NCBI GenBank assembly: GCA_016208065.1 | Contig: JACQYU010000025.1 | Location: 2,596 to 11,464, forward strand | Source of the DNA: Candidatus Falkowiibacteriota bacterium | GTDB taxonomy: Bacteria; Patescibacteriota; Patescibacteriia; Patescibacteriales; GWC2-42-12 | Direction of reading: 5' to 3' | Length of the DNA: 8,869 nucleotides | In this document: one piece after another, positions 1 to 5,764 of the stretch | Layout: every line of letters starts with the position of its first letter | How positions within the stretch are numbered: position 1 is the stretch's first letter | Made by a program: the position numbers and the translations under genes | The notes under the pieces: generated by a model | What the model saw: the letters and a program-made list of their open reading frames with translations, nothing else | What the model was told of the DNA's origin: nothing | Databases searched by the model: none

Positions 1-2
1 AC

Positions 3-500
3 AAAGACGGCATTCAAATCTGCCGGGAAGCTAGGGACGCGAATATCACCACGCCCATAATAATCCTAACCGCCCGGGATGGTAAAAATGAAATAATCGA
101 CGGCTTAAACGCCGGCGCTGACGATTATGTGGTTAAACCATTTTCCTTTGAGGTGCTATTGGCTAGAATTCGCGCTGTCTTGCGGCGGCCTCAAGCGGTA
201 ATTCCGGCCGAACTTAAGCTGGCCAATATTAAACTTGACGCTACCGCCAGAAAAGTTTACCGGGATGATCAAGAAATAAAACTTACGCTTAAAGAATTCG
301 GCTTGCTGGAATATTTAATGCGCCATGTCAACCAGGTGGTTAATCGTGAGCAAATAATCTCCAATCTTTGGGACTTCGCCTTTGATTCTTTCAGCAACGT
401 AGTTGATGTCCATATCAATAATTTAAGAAAGAAGCTAAACGATAAAAACGGAAAAATTTTAGAGACAGTAAGAGGCATTGGCTACCGTTTTAAGAACTAA
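3..500 (+). CDS. OmpR/PhoB-family response regulator, 5'-partial
   Basis: This is a DNA-binding response regulator of a two-component system, open at the left edge; 165 residues are visible. The frame runs unbroken from base 3, so a GTG at 129 is an internal Val codon and not a start. The visible receiver part begins at 'DGIQICREAR', just after the phospho-acceptor Asp, which lies outside the window. The conserved Thr ('IILTARDG') and Lys ('DDYVVKPFSFEVLLARI') are present. The C-terminal winged helix (trans_reg_C) covers roughly residues 70-163, with typical 'LTLKEFGLLEYLM', 'VVNREQII', 'VDVHINNLRKKL' and 'ETVRGIGYRF' elements. It should activate or repress promoters as a phosphorylation-dependent dimer. 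The convergent histidine kinase next door is a plausible partner, but the pairing is only inferred from adjacency. Confidence 0.95.
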   Translation, partial: KDGIQICREARDANITTPIIILTARDGKNEIIDGLNAGADDYVVKPFSFEVLLARIRAVLRRPQAVIPAELKLANIKLDATARKVYRDDQEIKLTLKEFGLLEYLMRHVNQVVNREQIISNLWDFAFDSFSNVVDVHINNLRKKLNDKNGKILETVRGIGYRFKN

Positions 501-526
501 CCGTTAAATATAAATATCAATATTTT

Positions 527-3202
527 TTATAAAAATAAGCCGCTTATAATTAAGCGGCTTATTTTTACGGCTAAAAATTTATATAGCTTGGCCGTCTTTG
601 GGAATGGCCACAAAAAAGGTGGTGCCTTTATTCGGCCTCGTTTCAAGGCGTTTTCCGCTCTAAATAACTTAGTAAATACTTTGTCTTTGTCTTTTTCAGG
701 GATGCCGCAGCCGGTATCGGAAATTTTAATTAAAATTTCTTTGGCGTTTTCTTCCAAGCTCAAAAAAATTGTCCCGCCATCGCCGGTATAACGAATAGCA
801 TTGGTAATTAAATTTTCAATGGTAGTCCGCAAAATATTTTTATCAAATTGAATAATTGGTGAAATTTTGTAATTTTTACGTAAAATTAATTTCTTGCTGC
901 TAAGCTGCAATTTTAATTCATCAAGCATATAATCAATCCTTTCCGCTAAATTAAGCGGCTCAAACTGCACCATAAACGTGCCCAATTCTATTCTGGATAT
1001 ATCCAAAAGAACTTTAATAAGCTCGGCCATGATTTTAGTTGAATTATAGGCTTCGTTTAAATATTTCTTTTGTTCGGAGCTAATTTCTCCGGCCACGCCT
1101 CTAAGCAACAACTCGGTTGATAAAGCGATGCTTGAAAGCGGCGTGCGCAATTGATGGGAGGCTAGGGAAACAAATTCGGTTTTAGCCTGATCAATCGCTT
1201 TTTCTCGCGTAATATCTCGGTAGACCGCGATTGCGCCGATTGTTTTATCATCTGAAACTACCGGCGTAGCCGTTATGGCCAAGGGTATTAAATTACCGTC
1301 TTGGCGGAGATAATAAATTTGAGGAAAAAGATTTAAGCTAATCTTCTTGCCGCTGGACATAGTTAAAAAGATTGGCCTTAAATCAGGGATTAGCCGACTG
1401 CCTTTTTCATCCTCTAGCGGAGCTATCGCGTCCAAACTTTTGCCCAATAGATCATCTCTATCTTTTTTAACTAGCTCGGCAAAGGCTTGATTGGTAAATA
1501 ATATTTTCCCCTCTACGTCAATAGCCACTATGCTGTCGCCGATACTGGTTAGCAAGGCTTCGGCTTTAGTCATCTCCAGCCGCAAACGCTCTTCCATGAA
1601 TTTTCTTTCGGTGATGTCATGAACCATGCCGATTGAACGGATAATTCGGCCCGTTTTATCTCTAATGTGCCGGCATTTCTCGTATACTAGGCGAGTTTCA
1701 CCGCTTAATTTCTTAACCACCCGGTGCTCAATTTCATAATCATCCTTTCCTTGGCTTATTGATTCAGAATAAGCGGCGTCTACTAATTTTCGGTCATCCG
1801 GGTGAACGGCATCTAAAAACGCCTCATAAGTAGCGGAAAATTCCTGCGGCTTTAAGCCGAAAATACGATAAACCTCGTCCGACCAGGTAAGATTATTATT
1901 TGTCAAATCAAGCTCCCAACTGCCTAAATGCGCGATCTCCTGAGCTCTTTTCATGCTTTCTTCGTTTTTGGCTAGCGCGGCTTCCGCGCGTTTACGTTCG
2001 GTAATATCCTGGCCCTGCGCGATAGTGGCGGTTAAAGCCGCGCCGTTTGCGGAAAATATATTCGCGGAATTCCACAGCACGATGCGTACCTCTCCCTCTT
2101 TAAGCCTGATGGGTATTTCCACCGCTTCCCAATATTCTCCTTTGGCGGTTTTAGCAATGCTCTTAAGCGATTGCTGTTTGCTTTCTTGAGGAAATAACAT
2201 TTCCAGCTTTTGCCCGATAACTTCGTTGGCCGAATAACCGGTTAACTTCTCAAAAGCGCGGTTAAAAAGCGTAATTTCCCCTTGAGGATTCCAAACAATG
2301 ACCGGCGCGTTAGCATATTTAAGTAGTTTATTTAAATAATCGCTTGTTTCCCGAATCTTTTCCTCTGCCAGTTTAAGCTCGGTAATATCTTTGGCTATAT
2401 GAATACTGCCGATAAATTCGCCTTCTTGGCTGAGTATGGGCGAAGTTGTAACTAAAAGAGGCAGGCTGATTGCCGGATCAAGCACTTCTTCAGTATGGGG
2501 CGTCATATCAGACCTGGTTTTCTCAAAAGGGCAATTTACCCAGGGTTTATCGGACTTATGCATAACTTCATAACATTTTTTGCCAATAATTTCTTCCGGC
2601 TTTAAATTAAGAATCTCAGCCAACGCCCGATTTACTCTTACGATGCGAAAATCTTTATCTTGGATAAAGGTAAAATCAGATATGGCATCAAAAGTTCTGT
2701 TCCATTCTTCGTTGGCCTTTATAACATTTGCTTCGGCTTTTTGGCGATCTTTAATAGCGCGCTTTAAATTAATAAGCACTTTTCTAAAATAAACCGAGAG
2801 TAAAACCAAGGTAAGCGAGGAAACAATAAATAAAAACGTGGCCATTAATTGATCAAATGATATTGACCATGACCAATAAGGCTTAATAAAGAAAAAATTA
2901 GCGGCTAGAGCCGAAAAAATAACAGCCAGCAAGCCCGGTAAAAAGCCTCCTAAAAAAGCAACCGAGCTAACGGCCGGAAAGAAAAAGACAAAAGGCGCTA
3001 TTGCCGGTTCCGGCAATACGCTTAGCTGAAAGATAGTAATCGATAAAACTATTAAAAACGCGCTAAGATATGAAAACGCCGATGGTATGGGTAATAAAGG
3101 CAAAGGCTTGGATGTTTCATCTTTTATTATATGATCCGATAACAAATAAGACGGTTCTTTATCGGTTGGATCAAAATTTTTAACTGATTTTTTATTATTC
3201 AT
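527..3202 (-). CDS. Multi-PAS membrane histidine kinase with frameshifted C-terminus lacking the G2 box
   Basis: Sensor histidine kinase. Residue numbers count from the upstream TTG at 3211; the ATG at 3202 (residue 4) is the likelier start. Four hydrophobic segments at about 45-142 resemble the KdpD-type DUF4118 sensor region. Four PAS domains follow (about 165-285, 287-410, 418-540, 545-670), several ending in the 'DITE' signature. HisKA has the phospho-acceptor H686 in 'ASHQLRTPL'. The ATPase domain has an N box (N800, N804 in 'IENLITNAIRYT'), a G1 box ('SDTGCGIP', 831-838) and an F box ('VFTKLFRAENA'). After K857 the expected 'GTGLGL' G2 box is missing and the frame changes: residues 858-894 are unlike any kinase and their last part translates the terminator. 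The original C-terminal strand survives in another frame. Autokinase activity is probably impaired, unless the lesion is an assembly error. Confidence 0.9.
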   Translation of the reverse strand: MNNKKSVKNFDPTDKEPSYLLSDHIIKDETSKPLPLLPIPSAFSYLSAFLIVLSITIFQLSVLPEPAIAPFVFFFPAVSSVAFLGGFLPGLLAVIFSALAANFFFIKPYWSWSISFDQLMATFLFIVSSLTLVLLSVYFRKVLINLKRAIKDRQKAEANVIKANEEWNRTFDAISDFTFIQDKDFRIVRVNRALAEILNLKPEEIIGKKCYEVMHKSDKPWVNCPFEKTRSDMTPHTEEVLDPAISLPLLVTTSPILSQEGEFIGSIHIAKDITELKLAEEKIRETSDYLNKLLKYANAPVIVWNPQGEITLFNRAFEKLTGYSANEVIGQKLEMLFPQESKQQSLKSIAKTAKGEYWEAVEIPIRLKEGEVRIVLWNSANIFSANGAALTATIAQGQDITERKRAEAALAKNEESMKRAQEIAHLGSWELDLTNNNLTWSDEVYRIFGLKPQEFSATYEAFLDAVHPDDRKLVDAAYSESISQGKDDYEIEHRVVKKLSGETRLVYEKCRHIRDKTGRIIRSIGMVHDITERKFMEERLRLEMTKAEALLTSIGDSIVAIDVEGKILFTNQAFAELVKKDRDDLLGKSLDAIAPLEDEKGSRLIPDLRPIFLTMSSGKKISLNLFPQIYYLRQDGNLIPLAITATPVVSDDKTIGAIAVYRDITREKAIDQAKTEFVSLASHQLRTPLSSIALSTELLLRGVAGEISSEQKKYLNEAYNSTKIMAELIKVLLDISRIELGTFMVQFEPLNLAERIDYMLDELKLQLSSKKLILRKNYKISPIIQFDKNILRTTIENLITNAIRYTGDGGTIFLSLEENAKEILIKISDTGCGIPEKDKDKVFTKLFRAENALKRGRIKAPPFLWPFPKTAKLYKFLAVKISRLIISGLFL
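531..566. terminator. Bidirectional intrinsic terminator between response regulator and histidine kinase
   Basis: A perfect 16-bp inverted repeat (531-546 and 551-566, AAAAATAAGCCGCTTA and its complement) encloses a TAAT loop. The GC-rich core is flanked by A and T runs, so it can end transcripts arriving from either side. It lies 30 bp after the regulator stop and 12 bp after the ancestral kinase stop at 579-581. Confidence 0.93.
579..644 (-). other. Displaced ancestral C-terminus of the histidine kinase, in another frame
   Basis: Read on the minus strand one frame away from the kinase ORF, this stretch gives 'ETRPNKGTTFFVAIPKDGQA' followed by I and a TAA stop at 579-581. 'NKGTTFFVAIP' is the standard last beta strand of HATPase_c kinases, which normally follows the G2 box by about 20-25 residues. 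Its presence here, ending 12 bp before the terminator, shows where the gene used to stop. The junction with the upstream frame is around 634-645. Confidence 0.85.
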
Positions 3203-3228
3203 ATATGCCAAATGCTTACATATTTATA

Positions 3229-3255
3229 ATTAAAATAAATTTAGCGGCTTGTCAA
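3229..3255 (-). promoter_or_regulatory. Probable sigma70-type promoter of the histidine kinase
   Basis: The minus strand has a perfect -35 TTGACA at 3250-3255 and a -10-like TTTAAT (5 of 6) at 3229-3234, with a short 15-bp spacer. The inferred transcription start near 3222 would leave about 20 nt before the ATG at 3202. No Shine-Dalgarno sequence is visible. The short spacer lowers confidence. Confidence 0.5.
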
Positions 3256-3306
3256 TCCCCGCAATAAGTTAACACTTTAATTATAGGCGTTTAAAAACAA
3301 AAATGT

Positions 3307-4011
3307 TTATTTTATGGTCAGATGCGGAGAACAGCCTCCGCTCGCTAAGATTTTTGTGGAAGCCATTTGGAGATTATAACCGGCTAATTTATTAAATAAA
3401 TTACCCCAGCCGCGCCAACTTATAAAAATTGAACCGACGGTTACGCCCAAAAAGTCTGATAAAATATCAAAAATCGTATCAATGGTTTTAAATTGCCCAT
3501 AAACGCCGAATTCTTTTGTCTTAAAAAAGAAGTCAGACGAGAATTCAAAAATTTCCCAAAGCAAACCGGCTAAAACTACGATAATAATAGCGGTTTTTAA
3601 AGCGCGGCCCATTTTAAAATTATGCCATTTTTCATAAAATGAGGTTAGAACGGCAACGAATAAGAAAGAATCAATAAAATGAATCAGTTTGTCGTATTGT
3701 ATGCCGTACTTATATAGCTGATAAAAATAAAGTTCGCCCAAGGCGTTAAAAGCCAAAACCAAAGCAATGGCGAAACGAAGGAAAATGATTGATTCTTGCC
3801 GGCGTAAATCAGGCGGCTTAAAAATATATCGGCTAATTATTATCAGCCAGGCCGAAGCTAAGAAGGACAAGCCGAAATAAATCGGGCTATAATAGCTTGG
3901 CCACCAAGATTTTCTGCCGAGAATCAAAACCAGGCCGATAACTATTAGGCTATAAGCGGTTGCTTGGATAAAAATTTCAATTTTTTTATTTTTAGGCATT
4001 AATTTGCTCAT
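3307..4011 (-). CDS. Six-helix integral membrane protein, DUF2238/YjdF-like
   Basis: A 234-residue polytopic membrane protein. Hydrophobic segments lie at about 11-30, 41-63, 74-97, 109-128, 136-157 and 183-200. Family-like motifs are 'YDKLIHFIDSF' before segment 4, 'LLWEIFEFSSDFFF' ending segment 5, and 'TIDTIFDILSDFLGVTVGSI' in segment 6. This spaced pattern of His, Glu and Asp in and near the membrane matches the DUF2238 (YjdF) inner-membrane family, whose biochemical function is not known to me. The ATG at 4011 has a weak AGAGA seven bases upstream; a second ATG at residue 5 has none, so the first is preferred. The tail after about residue 215 ('ASGGCSPHLTIK') does not resemble the family and may be strain-specific. 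It lies upstream of the kinase on the same strand, 104 bp away, and is divergent from the peptidase gene. Confidence 0.8.
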   Translation of the reverse strand: MSKLMPKNKKIEIFIQATAYSLIVIGLVLILGRKSWWPSYYSPIYFGLSFLASAWLIIISRYIFKPPDLRRQESIIFLRFAIALVLAFNALGELYFYQLYKYGIQYDKLIHFIDSFLFVAVLTSFYEKWHNFKMGRALKTAIIIVVLAGLLWEIFEFSSDFFFKTKEFGVYGQFKTIDTIFDILSDFLGVTVGSIFISWRGWGNLFNKLAGYNLQMASTKILASGGCSPHLTIK

Positions 4012-4064
4012 AAATTCTCTGTCTTATTGTAAATATTAACATTAAATTTATAATATACCGCCAA

Positions 4065-4108
4065 GATTAAAATCACATTAAAATTATTTAACTCAATGAT
4101 TTTAATCA
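4065..4108. promoter_or_regulatory. Pair of related palindromes between divergent genes, possible operator
   Basis: GATTAAAATCA (4065-4075) and its exact complement TGATTTTAATC (4097-4107) form an 11-bp inverted repeat. Each is also nearly a palindrome by itself (GATT-AA-AATC and TGATT-TT-AATCA). Their centres are 33 bp apart, about three helical turns, in the gap between the divergent DUF2238-like and C39-like genes. This could be a two-site operator acting on both promoters. The AT-rich context makes coincidence possible. Confidence 0.4.
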
Positions 4109-4149
4109 ATCTTTAATGTTTTGCCGATAAACTTATTAGTACAACTTAT

Positions 4150-4178
4150 TTTACAATTAAAAATTTTTAAGTTAAAAT
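4150..4178 (+). promoter_or_regulatory. Promoter of the C39-like peptidase gene, probably leaderless
   Basis: TTTACA (4150-4155, 5 of 6 to the -35 consensus), a 17-bp spacer, then TAAAAT (4173-4178, 5 of 6 to the -10 consensus). The usual +1 falls about seven bases after the -10 box, which is the A of the ATG at 4185. That predicts a leaderless mRNA and fits the lack of a Shine-Dalgarno sequence. Confidence 0.55.
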
Positions 4179-4184
4179 TAGCCT

Positions 4185-5168
4185 ATGAAAAAAATTATTT
4201 TAATTTTAGCCCTATTATCAACGGCTTTATTGCCGGCCGCGGCTAACGGCGCCCATTACGCCGGAGCGGCTATCGGTTATATTCTCTTGCAGGTGGAAGC
4301 TAACGGCGAGGCCTGGTATGTTTATCCGGCTAACGGCAAAGCCTATTACCTTGGCCGGCCGGCTGATGCTTTTAATATTATGAAAGCGCTGGCGCTCGGC
4401 GCCAAGCATGATTTTATCATGGGCGCGGATATTTTCCCCGGCCGCTTGTCCGGCATGATTCTTTTGGACGTAGAGCAAAATGGCGAAGCCTATTATATTT
4501 ATCCCGGCAATCTTAAAAAATATTATCTGGGGCGGCCGGCTGATGCTTTTAATATTATGCGCGAATTAGGCCTGGGTATAACTAACGCCGATCTGGCCAA
4601 TATTCCGATTGGCGCAATCGGCGAACCATCAGCCTCTTTGGGCGCGCACGGAAAAGTATTGATTGATAACGTACCCTTTACCTCCCAAGCGCCTTTCGGC
4701 GGCTGGGCGGACCAGCGCCAGCAAGACGGCTGTGAAGAGGCTTCTTCTTTAATGGCCGTAAAATGGGCGCGCGGGCAAAGCTTAACTAAAGACGAAGCTT
4801 TAAGAGAAATTACCGGCATCGCTGATTGGCTATTAAAAAAATACGGGGAATACCGCGATATTTCCGCCCAAAACACGGTTGACTGGATTTTTAAAGACTA
4901 CTTTAAATACTCTAAAGCAGCCTTAGTTCATAATATAACCGTTGCTAATATTATTGAAGAATTAAATAAAGGCAATTTGATTATTACGCCCATGAACGGC
5001 CAAATCATGCATAACCCGAATTATAAGCAGCCCGGCCCGCCCAGACATATGATAGTAATACGCGGCTATGACCCGGCCGCAGAAGAATTCATAACTAACG
5101 ACCCGCCCACCGGCTATCATGAAATTATCAACCAAATAGAAAAAAATATGATTGTCATAAGCAAATAA
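4185..5168 (+). CDS. Secreted C39-like cysteine peptidase with two N-terminal CPR-type repeats
   Basis: A 327-residue exported protein. Residues 1-23 form a signal peptide (KK, a leucine-rich core, then 'AAANGA'). Two copies of a roughly 40-residue repeat follow, at about 32-72 and 91-131; each reads 'ILL.VE.NGEA.Y.YP' then 'YYLGRPADAFNIM'. This repeat recurs in surface proteins of Candidate Phyla Radiation bacteria; its role is unknown, and wall or surface attachment is a guess. Residues 158-325 match the C39-like peptidase fold (Peptidase_C39_2): Gln179/180 and candidate nucleophile Cys183 in 'QQDGCEEASSLMA', His288 in 'PPRHMIVIRGYD', and Asp306 in 'FITNDPP'. The full catalytic set is therefore present, and activity outside the membrane is plausible although the substrate is unknown. 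There is no ABC transporter or bacteriocin precursor nearby, so a leader-peptidase role is unlikely. Confidence 0.88.
   Translation: MKKIILILALLSTALLPAAANGAHYAGAAIGYILLQVEANGEAWYVYPANGKAYYLGRPADAFNIMKALALGAKHDFIMGADIFPGRLSGMILLDVEQNGEAYYIYPGNLKKYYLGRPADAFNIMRELGLGITNADLANIPIGAIGEPSASLGAHGKVLIDNVPFTSQAPFGGWADQRQQDGCEEASSLMAVKWARGQSLTKDEALREITGIADWLLKKYGEYRDISAQNTVDWIFKDYFKYSKAALVHNITVANIIEELNKGNLIITPMNGQIMHNPNYKQPGPPRHMIVIRGYDPAAEEFITNDPPTGYHEIINQIEKNMIVISK
4356..4559 (+). repeat. 27-bp exact direct repeat inside the peptidase gene
   Basis: The 27 bases at 4356-4382 recur exactly at 4533-4559, 177 bp apart and in the same frame. Both encode 'RPADAFNIM', the core of the two protein repeats. 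Flanking repeat sequence has diverged more, so this core is either under strong constraint or recently homogenised. Confidence 0.85.
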
Positions 5169-5184
5169 TTTATAGAGTCAAAAT

Positions 5185-5215
5185 AAAAAATCACCTTTTA
5201 GCGAGGTGATTTTTT
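5185..5215. terminator. Bidirectional intrinsic terminator between peptidase and cupin genes
   Basis: A perfect 12-bp stem (AAAAAATCACCT at 5185-5196 with AGGTGATTTTTT at 5204-5215) encloses a 7-nt loop TTTAGCG. A and T runs flank both sides. It starts 16 bp after the peptidase stop and lies 26 bp beyond the cupin stop, so it serves both convergent genes. Confidence 0.93.
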
Positions 5216-5241
5216 ATATGAATTTTTATGCGGCTAAAAAA

Positions 5242-5640
5242 CTATTCGCTGGCTATGCCGTCAAATTCGGCTTCGTTGGCTTCGGCCTCTTCTTTAGTCG
5301 CGCGGACAATGCCGTCTTTATGGTGCGCCGGAGAATAAATCGTATAGAGCTTTAAATCTTCATCAGCGGAAAGATTGATAACATTATGCTCGGCTCCGGC
5401 CGGCACGACTATGGCCGAGCCGTCTTTAACTTCATATTCATTGCCGTCAACAATGCATTTGCCCAGCCCTTTTTCAAAACGAAAAAACTGATCGTTATCG
5501 GTATGTACTTCCATGCCAATCTCTTCTTTCGGCTTCAGGCTCATTAGCACTAATTGGCTATTTTTGCCGGTATATAACACTTTGCGGAAATTATTATTGG
5601 CCAAAGTATCTTTTTCAATGTTTGAATTAAATCCTTTCAT
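5242..5640 (-). CDS. Small single-domain cupin
   Basis: A 132-residue cytosolic protein with one cupin (Cupin_2) beta-barrel. The first motif lies around residues 42-60 ('GMEVHTDNDQFFRFEKGLG'), with His46, Asp48/50 and Gln51 in the usual metal-ligand region. The second motif is 'VVPAGAEHNVINLS' (78-91), with His85. A 'YSPAHHKDG' segment (102-110) and an acidic tail follow. This layout matches small stand-alone cupins often annotated as mannose-6-phosphate isomerase-like, but no substrate can be read from the sequence and isomerase activity should not be assumed. Residue 60 onwards ('GKCIVDGNEYEVKDG') is the typical inter-motif strand pair. No Shine-Dalgarno sequence precedes the ATG. It is 124 bp downstream of the large surface-protein gene on the same strand, with no terminator visible between, so co-transcription is possible. 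Confidence 0.88.
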   Translation of the reverse strand: MKGFNSNIEKDTLANNNFRKVLYTGKNSQLVLMSLKPKEEIGMEVHTDNDQFFRFEKGLGKCIVDGNEYEVKDGSAIVVPAGAEHNVINLSADEDLKLYTIYSPAHHKDGIVRATKEEAEANEAEFDGIASE

Positions 5641-5764
5641 AAATTTTAATTTAGTTAATTAATATGCTTTATTCTATCAAAAAATCAGCCAAAAATAAAG
5701 GCGGCTTAAAACCGATTTGAATTAATACGCTAAATTGGCATAAAATTCATTTTCATATTTTTTA

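Noticed and set aside
129..500. A separate small gene starting at the GTG at 129
   Set aside because: The same frame is open to the window edge and encodes continuous receiver-domain sequence upstream ('TPIIILTARDG...GADDYV'), so this is the tail of a longer gene.
3244..3262. GCGG...CCGC inverted repeat around the kinase -35 box
   Set aside because: The arms are only 4 bp with an 11-bp gap, which is expected by chance.
4523..4876. A 117-residue open frame on the minus strand inside the peptidase gene
   Set aside because: It lies opposite a well-supported gene with signal peptide, repeats and catalytic motifs, and its translation shows no recognisable domain.
5641..5764. Promoter or terminator between the surface-protein and cupin genes
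   Set aside because: A TTGATA at a possible -35 position has no acceptable -10 at 16-18 bp, and the only inverted repeat (CGG/CCG) has a 3-bp stem.
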